The notes beneath the pieces were generated by a model. That model worked only from the letters and a program-made list of their open reading frames with translations, did no database searches and had not been told where the DNA came from. The position numbers and the translations under genes were made by a program. From an uncultured Clostridium sp. (lineage in GTDB: Bacteria > Bacillota > Clostridia > UBA1212 > UBA1255), in assembly GCA_900543695.1 (NCBI GenBank), contig UQSG01000008.1, positions 1 to 64,000 of the forward strand: a DNA stretch of 64,000 nt, given 5' to 3'. Of this stretch, positions 7,201 to 16,336 are shown in pieces; within the stretch, counting starts at the first letter, position 1, and each line of letters begins with the position of its first letter.

Positions 7201-7825
7201 TAGAAAGCCGTATGGTTATCGCAAAATTTAAGAGTATCTCCGTGTTTTTACGAGTGGCGATGGTGCACGGAAAGCGCTGGGCGGCGGTAATTTTATTTCG
7301 GCGCTATCATTTCATTCCGATACTACCGTTTACATAAGAGCCCTTATCAGGGAAATATCACGGAGGCGTCTTCGATCCTCGGCGGAATTTCCCATCGGAG
7401 TATTGCACTCTGATACCGGCTTCAGTAGGGAAGAGCTGAGCCATAATCGAGGTGGTGAGGGGAACGGAATCATAAAAGACTTTCTTCAGTCAGCGATATG
7501 CCACATTGCTTTTTCTTCGAGGTCCGGATTTCCCTCCGGCCGCTGCGAAAGACAGCAAAAGGAACGAGCGTATCATCAGGAAATTAAAGCTTTATCTGTT
7601 TATATCTTTATATACAACTTCTGCCGTTTCTCTTTAAAAAGCTATTTTATGCAAAAAATCGGAAAATTTCGCTTGCCGATTGAAATATTACTTATCTGCA
7701 TGTTGTCAAAACTTTTTAACATGGTGAGCCGGAAATCGATTGTGCTAACATTTTTACATGTCAAATTATTATCTATTTCTTTAAATTTAATATTATTCCG
7801 GTGCGTTCCAAAAGGAGTTGATTTT
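7201..7825 (+). other. Long region without a convincing gene, upstream of the binding lipoprotein
   Basis: About 625 bp. An open frame in phase with the downstream lipoprotein begins at 7403, but its translation is rich in Cys, Arg, Ser and Phe with no known motif and no ribosome site, so I treat it as untranslated. The section 7690-7810 is AT-rich and probably holds the promoter. I could not fix convincing -35 and -10 boxes. A long leader of this size could carry regulatory RNA, but I see no riboswitch I recognise. Confidence 0.4.
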
Positions 7826-9199
7826 TTGAAAAAGGATGGTACATTCCGACGCTGCAGAATTCTGATTTATATGTTGCTTTCTGTTTTCCTGTTTTCCGCC
7901 ATAATCTTACAAACCGGATGTTCCTGGTTCTCTTCGAAGGATCTGATTTTGACCGTAATAGAGTCAAATGGCTCTGAGGAAGACCGGCAGCTGCAAAAGG
8001 AATGCATTGAGGAATATGTCCGGGCGTTTGAAGATACATATGAACAGACGGTAAAGGTTCAGTATGTAAAGGACATTCCGGCAGAACTGAACGAGACGGA
8101 TGTGATCCTGGTAGGATGCGACGGCGCTTTGGAATATATGGCGGGACAAACGGTAGACCTGTCTTCTTACTTCTCGGAGAACCAGATTGTAACCGACGAT
8201 TATTTAAACACGGCGCTTTCTCTCGGAGATACGGGCTTCGGGCAGTGCTTTATTCCTTTTCATTATGACCGCGCCGTGATCTATGCGGATCAGGAGATTT
8301 TTGACAAGGCGGGTGTTTCTCTTCCGGACGGGGAGTGGACTTATGATGCGTTTCTTGAGACGCTGCAGCAGCTGACGTATCGGGGAGAAGACGGAACGCG
8401 TTATACCGGAATTTATATGCCTTACTATATGCCCTATGTCTGGAAAACCTTTCTTACCGGACTCAGCGGCGTAAAAACATGGGAGCGCACCTCCTCCGGC
8501 ACGATGGCGCTGTCCGGAGCGGCTTACGAGGATGCGGTATATGAATGGAATCAGATTTATATGAAAGGATACGCGCGTTCGTATGGCTACAACATCAGAG
8601 GCTCCAATACGGCTGTGTGCGCAATGTCACTGACTTATGCCTGTTCACCGGATCAAAACGGACGTTACGTCGAATCCGCTGCGGATCTTGCCGCAAATCC
8701 GGGAACGAACACAGAGGCTTTGATGGCGGAAAATCGTCTTGTCATGCTGCCGATTCCTTCCTTTTCGGGACAAAGCGTCGGTGTGGCGAATACGGACTTT
8801 ATCCATGGCTTTATGGTATCGAAAGAGAGCAGAAAAGCTGATGAGGCGGCGGCTCTGGCATTGTTCTCTCTGTCCGACGAGGGACAGAGAATTCTTAATC
8901 AGTATTATGGAGGAATTCCCGTAAAAAAATCACTTTGGGAGCAGGACTTTTGGAAGACGGGATTGTTATCCGGCGCCTCTGCGGATACGGTTTTGATTGG
9001 CATTGAACAGGACATGCGCGACGATTACGCGGATCTTCTGATCGGCGATCCCGAGATTTACGATAAAAATATTCGTCTTCGTACATTGTTTTCCGCTTTT
9101 CTGATCCGCGACTACGGAGATGCGACGAAAACGGCAAACGGCATCACAAGATATCTCGAGGATTTTGATGCTGCGGCAAACCAGACGATACAACAATAG
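7826..9199 (+). CDS. Extracellular solute-binding lipoprotein (family 1, sugar ABC type)
   Basis: I take the TTG at 7826 as the start because AAAGGAG (7811-7817) lies eight bases upstream; the frame opens much earlier. The resulting 457-residue protein has a basic N-terminus, a hydrophobic segment and a lipobox (LQTGC), so it is a membrane-anchored lipoprotein. The mature part follows the family 1 binding-protein plan. It has DVILVGCDGALEYMAGQTVDLS, a hinge (IPFHYDRAVIYADQEIFDKAG) and PDGEWTYDAFLETLQQLT, all typical of carbohydrate-binding proteins that feed MalFG-type permeases. No permease or ATPase follows, so it must use distant permeases or act as a surface glycan binder. It opens a run of secreted proteins, with the next gene 29 bp on. 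Confidence 0.8.
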   Translation: MKKDGTFRRCRILIYMLLSVFLFSAIILQTGCSWFSSKDLILTVIESNGSEEDRQLQKECIEEYVRAFEDTYEQTVKVQYVKDIPAELNETDVILVGCDGALEYMAGQTVDLSSYFSENQIVTDDYLNTALSLGDTGFGQCFIPFHYDRAVIYADQEIFDKAGVSLPDGEWTYDAFLETLQQLTYRGEDGTRYTGIYMPYYMPYVWKTFLTGLSGVKTWERTSSGTMALSGAAYEDAVYEWNQIYMKGYARSYGYNIRGSNTAVCAMSLTYACSPDQNGRYVESAADLAANPGTNTEALMAENRLVMLPIPSFSGQSVGVANTDFIHGFMVSKESRKADEAAALALFSLSDEGQRILNQYYGGIPVKKSLWEQDFWKTGLLSGASADTVLIGIEQDMRDDYADLLIGDPEIYDKNIRLRTLFSAFLIRDYGDATKTANGITRYLEDFDAAANQTIQQ

Positions 9200-9228
9200 G
9201 AGAGATTCATCTTTTGCGGAGGTTCCAT

Positions 9229-11178
9229 ATGATACGAAAGAGGTTATTTTGTTTACAGCTCACACTCATATTGTTTACAAGCGCCTGCCTGCTTCCGCTT
9301 GCTGCAAATGCGCGCGATATATATAGCGACACCTGGGTTGCTGCGGACGGGCTGGACCGGATCCTGCCGACGGCCGAGGAAGCCGGAGCAGTGAAGGAAA
9401 ACAAGTATGTGGGGATATTCTACTTTTTGTTTATGAACTCCGATGATACCACGATTATAGACCATTCCAAAGCATACCTGAAGGGCGGCACCGAGGCGGT
9501 ATGGGAGGTCCTGGTGCAGAGCGGAATGCATGTCTGGGGAGAGCCGTACTTCGGATATTATAAAAATACGGATGAATGGATTTACCGGAAGCATGCGCAG
9601 CTCCTTACGGATGCGGGAATTGACTTTGTCTTTTTAGATATCACGAATGATAATATGTACCAGCACGCATGGATGACTTTGTTTGAGGTGTGGGCGCAGA
9701 TCAGAGCGGAGGGCGGAACGACGCCCCAGATCGTGTTCCATTGCGGAAACGGTGCCGATCGTATGGTGAAGCACATGGAAATTTTATGGGAAGAAATTTA
9801 CGGACCGGAAAAATACCGCGATCTGTGGTTTCTGTGGGAAGGAAAGCCTCTTCTGCTCGGAAACAGCGACAGCCTGGGTCAAGAATACCGGAATTTTTTT
9901 ACGATCCGCGCCTCGTGGGCATTTAACGATTGGACCGGGGACGGGATTGAGCGCTGGCCGTGGATTGCCGAATATCCCCAGGCGCCTGGCAGGAATGCCG
10001 CAGGGGAGATTGAGCAGGCTGCAGTAGCCGCAGGCTTCCATTCCAATTCCTCCAGAGGACGGAGCTATGTCAGCGGCAAGCAGACGCTGAACGGCAAGAA
10101 GGATTTTGGATTTTCACTGGATACGACGGATCAGGGACTTGCCTTTTCGGAGCAGTGGGAGTATGCCATTGAATTGGATCCGGATGTTATTATGGTTACC
10201 GGCTGGAATGAGTTTACCATGGGCCGGTGGGAAAATGAGGGAATCGGTCAGCAGATGGCAGGCACATACGAAATTGTAAAAGACGATCCTCAGTTTGAAA
10301 ATAATTATGTAGACTGCTTTAATACGGAATACAGCCGGGACATCGAACCGATCAACGGCTTCTTTGGAGACAATTATTATTATCAGATGGCCTATTATAT
10401 CCGCCTGTTCAAAGGAGTGCGGGAGATCCCGGAGGGCACGGGCAGCACTGCCGTTGATCTTTCCGGAGATTTGGGAGAATTTGAAGAAATCGGACCTGTA
10501 TTTTACGATACGCTCAACGATATCACGCATCGGAATCACAGCTCCGTTGGCGGTGTATATACCTATGTCAATGAAACGGGCCGAAACGATATCGACAGCG
10601 CGAAAGTATCGAAAGCCGACGGATATACGTATTTTTATGTTCAATGTGCAAATGATATCCAGCTGGCGGACGGAGAAAACTGGATGAATTTGCTGATTGA
10701 CAGCGATCAATCCCCGCTGACTGGCTGGGAAGGATATGACTATATTCTGAACCGCTCCCGGGAGAACGGTACGGTAACGGTTGAACGTTTTGTTGAGAAT
10801 GATTGGCTTTTTGAAGAGGTTGGAAAAGCCGAATATGCCATATCGGGCAATCAGCTTGTCATTAAAGTGGAGGACGGCCTGATCGGCCTTGCCGAAAGAG
10901 ATAATTTCGATTTTAAGTGGGCGGACAATTCCACAGTTACAGGAGACGTTATGGAGTTTATGGATCTTGGCGATGCAGCACCGAACGGACGGTTCAATTA
11001 CCGCTATATTAAGGAAGGAGGACGAATCGTAAACCCGGCACCGGCTGTCAGTGCCGCGAATGGGCAAACAGGCCAAAGTACGATCATCATAATCGTCGCG
11101 GCGGTTTGTATTTGCATTGCTGGAATCGTTTGTGTTGTGCTGTATAGGCTAAGAACCATTAAAAATAGAAAAAGCTAA
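9229..11178 (+). CDS. Membrane-anchored glycoside hydrolase-like protein (GH71/GH99-type barrel)
   Basis: The start is the ATG at 9229 (GGAGG at 9218-9222), giving 649 residues. A signal peptide (LTLILFTSACLLPLAANA) comes first. A (beta/alpha)-barrel-like region follows, with KYVGIFYFLF, HVWGEPYFGYY, AGIDFVFLDITND, KPLLLGN and VTGWNEFTMGRW, which recall GH71/GH99 alpha-mannosidase or glucanase relatives. From about residue 430 comes a CBM9-like sandwich (DAKVSKADGYTYFYVQC style, ENWMNLLIDSDQ, GWEGYDYILNR). A single transmembrane helix near the C-terminus (IIIIVAAVCICIAGIVCVVLY) is followed by basic residues. The protein should sit on the outer face of the membrane. The catalytic residues cannot be assigned with certainty; W-N-E in the barrel is a candidate. 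Confidence 0.6.
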   Translation: MIRKRLFCLQLTLILFTSACLLPLAANARDIYSDTWVAADGLDRILPTAEEAGAVKENKYVGIFYFLFMNSDDTTIIDHSKAYLKGGTEAVWEVLVQSGMHVWGEPYFGYYKNTDEWIYRKHAQLLTDAGIDFVFLDITNDNMYQHAWMTLFEVWAQIRAEGGTTPQIVFHCGNGADRMVKHMEILWEEIYGPEKYRDLWFLWEGKPLLLGNSDSLGQEYRNFFTIRASWAFNDWTGDGIERWPWIAEYPQAPGRNAAGEIEQAAVAAGFHSNSSRGRSYVSGKQTLNGKKDFGFSLDTTDQGLAFSEQWEYAIELDPDVIMVTGWNEFTMGRWENEGIGQQMAGTYEIVKDDPQFENNYVDCFNTEYSRDIEPINGFFGDNYYYQMAYYIRLFKGVREIPEGTGSTAVDLSGDLGEFEEIGPVFYDTLNDITHRNHSSVGGVYTYVNETGRNDIDSAKVSKADGYTYFYVQCANDIQLADGENWMNLLIDSDQSPLTGWEGYDYILNRSRENGTVTVERFVENDWLFEEVGKAEYAISGNQLVIKVEDGLIGLAERDNFDFKWADNSTVTGDVMEFMDLGDAAPNGRFNYRYIKEGGRIVNPAPAVSAANGQTGQSTIIIIVAAVCICIAGIVCVVLYRLRTIKNRKS

Positions 11179-11198
11179 GAAATAAGGAGGAAAAGAAA

Positions 11199-12299
11199 AT
11201 GTTTAAAAAATTATCGGTATTTCTCTCTCTTCTGATGATCATTTGCATGCTCTCGGTCGGTACTGCCGTCATGGCTGCAGTAGAAGAGGTAGGAATGAAC
11301 TTTGATGAGGACGGAACCGCGGGTCTAAATATTGAAGCCTATGCGGGAATCTTCGATAATCCGGCTTATTTTAAGATCCAATATCCGGAAAATGCAGTCG
11401 TCAGCGGGGATGCCGATCAGTATCTGGATATCAACGGGTATTTCTCAATGAGAAATGATCTTTATATCACGGATCCGTATGAATTTTCCATTGACGTCAA
11501 TATGCTGGAAGGCAATTTCTATGAGGACAAAAACAATGCTAACAATATCGGCTTTTTTGTACGCGGTGTCGAGCCTTATGCCAAGGAACGTCTTGACAAA
11601 CTCGGTACGGTTGTGACGCTTCACTATCATGAAGCCGATTTTTATGCTTATGCAAAGGACGAGAGCGGCGCGGCTATGCAGGATGCCCGGATGGGAATCG
11701 GTGGCTCCGGAATTGTCGTTTACTTTAAGGAAGACGCGATCCGCGTGGAAGTAAAGGTTTACCGCGAGGCAGGCACGACGGTTACCGGCGAATACCATGA
11801 TTTCGCGCTGCCGGCGAACTTTGCCTACGGCGACATGTTCAATTTGAAATTTACGGACAATGGCACGGAGGTATGCATTTATATTAACGACGCGCTGCTG
11901 TGCGAGATTGCGCTTTCTGAACCGGATACGGTTTATCCGCTCGACGAGGGTACGGATGTCGGCGAGTTCTTTAGAAAGGCCGTCATCAGTGACGCAGACG
12001 GAAAGGTTGTAAAAGAAATCGAGAATACGCGGGTTAATTCCGCGGGCTCTCAGGTTGCGATCGGATGTCGTAATATGCATGTACAGGTTGACAACATTGT
12101 GGTCACGGATTATACAGCGCCGTCTGATCCGTCCGATCCATCTGAACCGTCTGAACCGACGACTGATCCGGAAGATCCTGCTCCGACCGATCCCACAACG
12201 CCGGATACAGGCAGCAGCAGTCTGCTTCCCGTTCTGGCAGCCGCCGTGCTTCTGCTCTCGGCATTGTTTGTGACCAAAAAGAAGAGAGCAGGAATTTGA
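11199..12299 (+). CDS. Secreted surface protein with beta-sandwich domain and C-terminal anchor
   Basis: The 366-residue protein has a signal peptide (SVFLSLLMIICMLSVGTAVMAA) and a single folded domain of roughly 270 residues. A Pro/Ser/Thr/Glu-rich spacer (PSDPSEPSEPTTDPEDP) and a C-terminal anchor follow. The anchor is PDTGSSSLLPVLAAAVLLLSALF plus basic residues, and the PDTG before the helix looks like a sortase signal of the xPxTG class. The folded part, with GGSGIVVYF, FTDNGTEVCIYIND and QVAIGCRNMHVQVDNIVV, suggests a concanavalin/LamG-like sandwich for carbohydrate binding. AAGGAGG at 11184-11190 sets the start. The next gene encodes a paralogue. I do not recognise a named family. Confidence 0.6.
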   Translation: MFKKLSVFLSLLMIICMLSVGTAVMAAVEEVGMNFDEDGTAGLNIEAYAGIFDNPAYFKIQYPENAVVSGDADQYLDINGYFSMRNDLYITDPYEFSIDVNMLEGNFYEDKNNANNIGFFVRGVEPYAKERLDKLGTVVTLHYHEADFYAYAKDESGAAMQDARMGIGGSGIVVYFKEDAIRVEVKVYREAGTTVTGEYHDFALPANFAYGDMFNLKFTDNGTEVCIYINDALLCEIALSEPDTVYPLDEGTDVGEFFRKAVISDADGKVVKEIENTRVNSAGSQVAIGCRNMHVQVDNIVVTDYTAPSDPSDPSEPSEPTTDPEDPAPTDPTTPDTGSSSLLPVLAAAVLLLSALFVTKKKRAGI

Positions 12300-12330
12300 G
12301 TGTCATTTTGCAGGAAAGGAGTTTATTCCT

Positions 12331-13461
12331 ATGCATAAAAAAATAGCCCTGCCGCTTGCGGTGGTTCTGGTTCTCCTGATTACATTATCCGTCGGTATTC
12401 CCGTGTCAGCGGCTGAAAGGACCTATCAGTACGACTTTGAGGAAGATTCGAGCAGCGATGCCTTCGAGGATCTTTTGATATATGACTTCTTTGACTACAA
12501 GCTCCCCGCGAATACGAATTCAGCGGCAACGATCCAAGAAGAGGGAGATAACCAGTTTCTTGCCCTAGAGGGGTACGTTTCCATACGCAGCTGGGATGAG
12601 ATGCAGGATTATCCCTACACGTTTTCACTGGATATTCGCCAATCCGTGTTTAATAATATCGGTTTCTTCGTTCGAGGGATCACTCCCGGCGAAATGACCG
12701 TGATGAATCCCAGAAACGCAAATAAGGAGCAGGACTTTGACTACTTTGAGGTCGACTGGTATACACAGAACGGCGGAAAGAACGGGACAACTACAATTGG
12801 CGGCTCCGGAATTTTTGTCTTCCCTCAGGAAAACGCATTCCGCGTCGGCGTTAAGGTTTACCGTGAGGATGGGCTGACCATCAGCAGTGAATATTATGAT
12901 TTCCCGCTGCCGGAGGGCTTTTCTTACGATAATTTTTATAATTTGGAATTTACGGATAATGGCACGGAGGTTTCTATCTCGGTAAACGATCGCTTACTTT
13001 CCAAGATTCTTCTGACCGGTCCAGGGAAACAGTACGATACGGACAATACTACTTCATTTTCGTATTTTGAAACGGCGGAAATTCAGGATGCATCCGGAAA
13101 TGCGGTACTGACTGTCCAAAATACCAGGGTGAATTCGGACGCTTCTCAGCTGGCCATCGGCGTCAGGAATGTAGCGCTTCAGATCGACAACGTATCGGTA
13201 AGCTATGAGGTGCCGGATCATGCCACGCCGGCTCCGGAGGAACCGGACGAGACGGAGGCGCCGGAAGAAACGGCCCCTGCGCCAGCATCGGACACATCCG
13301 GGGCAACGAGAACTCCCGCAGCTGCCGCAACGCCGACAAGCGGCGCCGATTCCGAGGAAAGCGATGGCTTTCCGCTGGGGCTGGTAATCGGAATTGCTGT
13401 GGCTGCTGCAGTGATCCTTTGCGTTATTATAATCATTGCTGTTAAAAAGAAGAAAAAGTAA
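12331..13461 (+). CDS. Paralogous secreted surface protein with C-terminal membrane anchor
   Basis: The 376-residue protein has a signal peptide (LPLAVVLVLLITLSVGIPVSA) and a sandwich domain. A spacer rich in Pro/Glu/Thr/Ala runs from about residue 295 to 345. A transmembrane helix (GLVIGIAVAAAVILCVIII) with a lysine tail closes it. The folded part matches the preceding protein segment by segment: GGSGIFVF against GGSGIVVY, KVYREDGLTISSEYYDFPLP against KVYREAGTTVTGEYHDFALP, and LEFTDNGTEVSISVND against LKFTDNGTEVCIYIND. The two genes therefore arose by tandem duplication. This copy lacks the PDTG motif and should stay in the membrane. A terminator follows. Confidence 0.6.
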   Translation: MHKKIALPLAVVLVLLITLSVGIPVSAAERTYQYDFEEDSSSDAFEDLLIYDFFDYKLPANTNSAATIQEEGDNQFLALEGYVSIRSWDEMQDYPYTFSLDIRQSVFNNIGFFVRGITPGEMTVMNPRNANKEQDFDYFEVDWYTQNGGKNGTTTIGGSGIFVFPQENAFRVGVKVYREDGLTISSEYYDFPLPEGFSYDNFYNLEFTDNGTEVSISVNDRLLSKILLTGPGKQYDTDNTTSFSYFETAEIQDASGNAVLTVQNTRVNSDASQLAIGVRNVALQIDNVSVSYEVPDHATPAPEEPDETEAPEETAPAPASDTSGATRTPAAAATPTSGADSEESDGFPLGLVIGIAVAAAVILCVIIIIAVKKKKK

Positions 13462-13489
13462 ATGATCGCTGATTTGCACAGGATCTGCC

Positions 13490-13525
13490 AAGACTGTCGA
13501 ATATGATTTTCGGCAGTCTTTTCTT
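13490..13525 (+). terminator. Rho-independent terminator closing the surface-protein operon
   Basis: AAGACTGTCG at 13490-13499 pairs with CGGCAGTCTT at 13511-13520 (one G-U pair). TTTCTTC follows. Confidence 0.75.
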
Positions 13526-13646
13526 CGTTAGGCGGCAAGCATTTTCGATCGGGCCTGGGCATTTGAACCAGTTTATTATTTACTTTAGATCATAAATCCA
13601 TTATAATTTTAACGCGGTTATTTAGTAAAGCAGAGGAGCCTTGCCC

Positions 13647-14444
13647 ATGGATACAAACCTGCAGCATGACCAAATAATTCTTGCGGATGTTTTGTCCAGC
13701 CTTACAATACGTGTAAATTGTGTCGATCAAGCCGTTCATCCAAAGGAAAAAAAGGTCCGGCTGCTGACAAACGATTTTGACGTATGGCAGATCGTACGCG
13801 GCCGGCAGCACGTATCGGTCGGCGAGAGCTTTTATCTTCTCAAGCCGGGTGATATATTCATGATACCGCCCATGTCTACGTTTGAGCTTGACATACTGGA
13901 GGATTCCTATTATATATACTGTCATTTCGATATGATGTTCAGACATGTTGACAGTAATTTTACCGACATGTTTACGTGCGCTGTACTGAGCTGTGAGAAT
14001 CCAGAGCTGGCAGCGGCATACAGCGAACGGGACAAGCCCTGCATGATGCTCAACATAAAGTCTGCCCTCTATAAAATTATCTATCAATATTTTATTGAAA
14101 ATATCAATGCTTGGACGCCGAGCGTCAAAATCCATTACGATAAAAACGTCAGGCTGCTTGCGGAATATATCGACCGCCATATCAGTGAACCGCTTACAAA
14201 CCGGCTGCTTGCGGACTTATGCGGTTATTCTGAAAAATATTTCATCAGCTGGTTTCGAAAGCAGTTTGGAGGCACGCCGTATGCCTATATAAAAAGAAAG
14301 AGAATGGAGATTGCGCATATGCTGCTTTCAAAATATAAATATCCCGTCAGCCTCGTTGCAAAGCAGGTCGGCTACAGCGACCCGTATACTTTTTCAAAGG
14401 CGTTCCGCTCCTTTTATGGAAGCAGCCCGAGCGTCCTGCTGTAG
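13647..14444 (+). CDS. AraC family transcriptional regulator
   Basis: With the ATG at 13647 (GAGGAG at 13633-13638) the protein has 265 residues. The N-terminal part is a cupin-like sensor (FDVWQIVRGRQHV, then LLKPGDIFMIPP). The C-terminal 100 residues are the double helix-turn-helix of the family. LLADLCGYSEKYFISWFRKQFG forms the first and SLVAKQVGYSDPYTFSKAFRSFYGSSP the second, with the standard G-Y-x-D-x-x-x-F-x-x-x-F-R pattern. Sensors of this type often bind sugars. Its position between the surface-protein operon and a glycan-active gene suggests it controls one or both. Confidence 0.85.
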   Translation: MDTNLQHDQIILADVLSSLTIRVNCVDQAVHPKEKKVRLLTNDFDVWQIVRGRQHVSVGESFYLLKPGDIFMIPPMSTFELDILEDSYYIYCHFDMMFRHVDSNFTDMFTCAVLSCENPELAAAYSERDKPCMMLNIKSALYKIIYQYFIENINAWTPSVKIHYDKNVRLLAEYIDRHISEPLTNRLLADLCGYSEKYFISWFRKQFGGTPYAYIKRKRMEIAHMLLSKYKYPVSLVAKQVGYSDPYTFSKAFRSFYGSSPSVLL

Positions 14445-14469
14445 CGTAAACGAGAAAGGAGGCAGCGCT

Positions 14470-15540
14470 GTGGAGCAATATGATGCAACCGCTTTCTTGC
14501 AGGAAATACTGGATCGCGCCGGCAGTACGGACGGACGCGCCGTAGTAGCGCCAGGGGACTACTATATTTCAAAGACACTTGTGATCCATAGCAATACGAC
14601 GCTGTCGCTGATGCCCGGGGCAAGAATTCATCTTGCGGATCACGCGAATTGCGTGATGCTTGAAAATGACATGTTTTGCGGCACCGAATGTGAGTATAAT
14701 CAAAATATTACGATTGAAGGCGGCGTATGGGACGGAAATAATGTGAATCAGGACAGGCGCAGCAGGGAGTCGCGTTTTGCGCTCAAGGAATACGATCCGG
14801 CATATTATTTCGGCATTTGCCTCCGTATGCGGGGCGTACGGAATTTTATCTTTCGGAATGTGACGATCCGAAATCCGGAAAGCTATGGGCTCCAGATTTC
14901 CGATGCGGTATATTTTACTGTGGAAAACGTTTCCTTCGACTATAATTTGAAGCGGCCGAATATGGATGGCATTCATATCGACGGACCGGCGCGGTACGGC
15001 TGCGTGCGGAATCTTTTCGGATCCACCAACGACGATATGGTCGCGCTCAATTGCGATGACGGATATGCCTGCGAGGTTTCCCGGGGCGGGGAAATCCGCG
15101 ATGTTTTAATTGACGGCCTGTTTGCGGACAACGGATATACCGCCGTGCGGCTTCTTTCCTGCGGGCATATGCTGGAAAATGTGATCATCCGTAATATTTT
15201 CGGAAAATATCGCTTCAATGTCGTATCGTTTACACATCATAACGTCCATGCGGATCCCTTACGCGTATTTAAAAATGTGCTAATCGACGGCGTGTTTGCA
15301 GGGAAAGCGCCGCAGGGCAACAGCGATCCCTTATTTTGGTTTGCCGGAAGCATCTGCGCGGAGAATATTACCATACAAAACGTCGCAAGAACGGAAGAAC
15401 AGGAAAATGCGGCGTACACCGTGCAGATCGACAGGGGCGCGCAAGTGCGGGCGCTTTGTACCGTCCGCGTGCATCAAAATATTCCCGACCGGGGAAGAGC
15501 GGTTGTGCTGAATCAGAATGAGACGGAGCGCCGGGAGTGA
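14470..15540 (+). CDS. Right-handed beta-helix protein, GH28/pectate-lyase-like
   Basis: The start is the GTG at 14470 after AAAGGAGG (14455-14462), giving 356 residues with no signal peptide, so it is probably cytoplasmic. The opening (DATAFLQEILDRAG, VVAPGDYYISKTLVIHSNTTLSLMPGARI) is the standard entrance of polygalacturonase-like helices. Repeating coil motifs of the type N-I-T-I-E-G-G-V-W-D-G-N and NFIFRNVTIRNPESYGLQI follow. The segment DGIHIDGPARYG with NDDMVALNCDDGY supplies the paired aspartates (D-G-I-x-x-D and N-D-D) used for catalysis in GH28-like enzymes. The likely role is hydrolysis of imported oligosaccharides. It overlaps no gene and lies 25 bp after the AraC gene in one operon. 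Confidence 0.75.
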   Translation: MEQYDATAFLQEILDRAGSTDGRAVVAPGDYYISKTLVIHSNTTLSLMPGARIHLADHANCVMLENDMFCGTECEYNQNITIEGGVWDGNNVNQDRRSRESRFALKEYDPAYYFGICLRMRGVRNFIFRNVTIRNPESYGLQISDAVYFTVENVSFDYNLKRPNMDGIHIDGPARYGCVRNLFGSTNDDMVALNCDDGYACEVSRGGEIRDVLIDGLFADNGYTAVRLLSCGHMLENVIIRNIFGKYRFNVVSFTHHNVHADPLRVFKNVLIDGVFAGKAPQGNSDPLFWFAGSICAENITIQNVARTEEQENAAYTVQIDRGAQVRALCTVRVHQNIPDRGRAVVLNQNETERRE

Positions 15541-15544
15541 AGAA

Positions 15545-16186
15545 ATGGCATTTGATTTTAAAAAGGAATACAAAGAGTTTTATCTGCCGAAAAGCAAGCC
15601 GGGAATCGTTACGATTCCGCCGATGAACTATATCGCCGTTTGCGGCAGGGGCAATCCAAACGAGGAAAACGGGGAATATAAGAATACCATAGGACTTTTG
15701 TACACGATTGCGTTTACGATAAAAATGAGTAAGCTGGGCGATCACAAGATCGAGGGGTATTTCGAGTATGTCGTACCGCCTCTGGAAGGGCTCTGGTGGC
15801 AGGAGGGCGTCAGGGAAATCGATAATACCTGTAAGGATCGTTTCCGTTTTATATCGATGATCCGCCTGCCGGACTTTGTCACGCCGGAGGATTTCGAATG
15901 GGCTGCGGCGGAAGCCGAACGCAAAAAGAAAACGTCCTTTTCTGACGTCAGGTTTTTTTCTTATGACGAGGGGGAATGCGTACAGTGCATGCATATTGGA
16001 GCTTACGACAGCGAGCCGGAAACGCTTGAGGTCATGCGCGAATACGCGAAGCAGAACGGGTATGAGCTTGATCTTACCGACACCCGCCGGCATCATGAAA
16101 TATATCTTTCCGATCCGCGAAAATGTGATGCACACAGACTGAAAACGGTCCTCCGTCAGCCGATCCGGAGGGGCGAACCGGAATAA
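15545..16186 (+). CDS. GyrI-like small-molecule-binding domain protein
   Basis: The 213-residue protein starts at 15545, four bases after the stop of the beta-helix gene. The N-terminal KKEYKEFYLPKSKPGIVTIP, the NYIAVCGRGNPNE loop and the later EGYFEYVVPPLEGLWWQ are typical of the GyrI-like (COG4832) subfamily. So is FVTPEDFEWA followed by CVQCMHIGAYDSEPETL. These are standalone effector-binding domains without a DNA-binding part. Members bind or hydrolyse hydrophobic cations and some xenobiotics. The link to the neighbouring glycan genes is only positional. Confidence 0.8.
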   Translation: MAFDFKKEYKEFYLPKSKPGIVTIPPMNYIAVCGRGNPNEENGEYKNTIGLLYTIAFTIKMSKLGDHKIEGYFEYVVPPLEGLWWQEGVREIDNTCKDRFRFISMIRLPDFVTPEDFEWAAAEAERKKKTSFSDVRFFSYDEGECVQCMHIGAYDSEPETLEVMREYAKQNGYELDLTDTRRHHEIYLSDPRKCDAHRLKTVLRQPIRRGEPE

Positions 16187-16336
16187 GCGAGCTGCAAAAC
16201 CCTTGCTTTTTGGGATAACTTGAAAAACAGGCGCAAATGGAGTATACTGCTTCAAATAAAGCGGCCTCCTTCCAGAAGGAAAAGGAAGCGCCGCGCCCGG
16301 GAAATCGGGCTTGATCGGTACGGGAGGTGCCTGCCA

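Noticed and set aside
7403..7825. In-frame 5' extension of the binding lipoprotein gene adding 141 residues
   Set aside because: It has no ribosome site, its composition is unlike a protein and the lipobox would lie far inside. The TTG at 7826 with AAAGGAG gives a normal lipoprotein start.
10114..11076. 320-residue minus-strand frame inside the glycosidase-like gene
   Set aside because: Composition dominated by Ile/Arg/Phe and no motif or start signal; the plus-strand gene carries a signal peptide and folds.
13205..13387. Arg-rich frame within the Pro/Glu linker of the second surface protein
   Set aside because: It is a frame shadow of low-complexity linker DNA, with no start signal.
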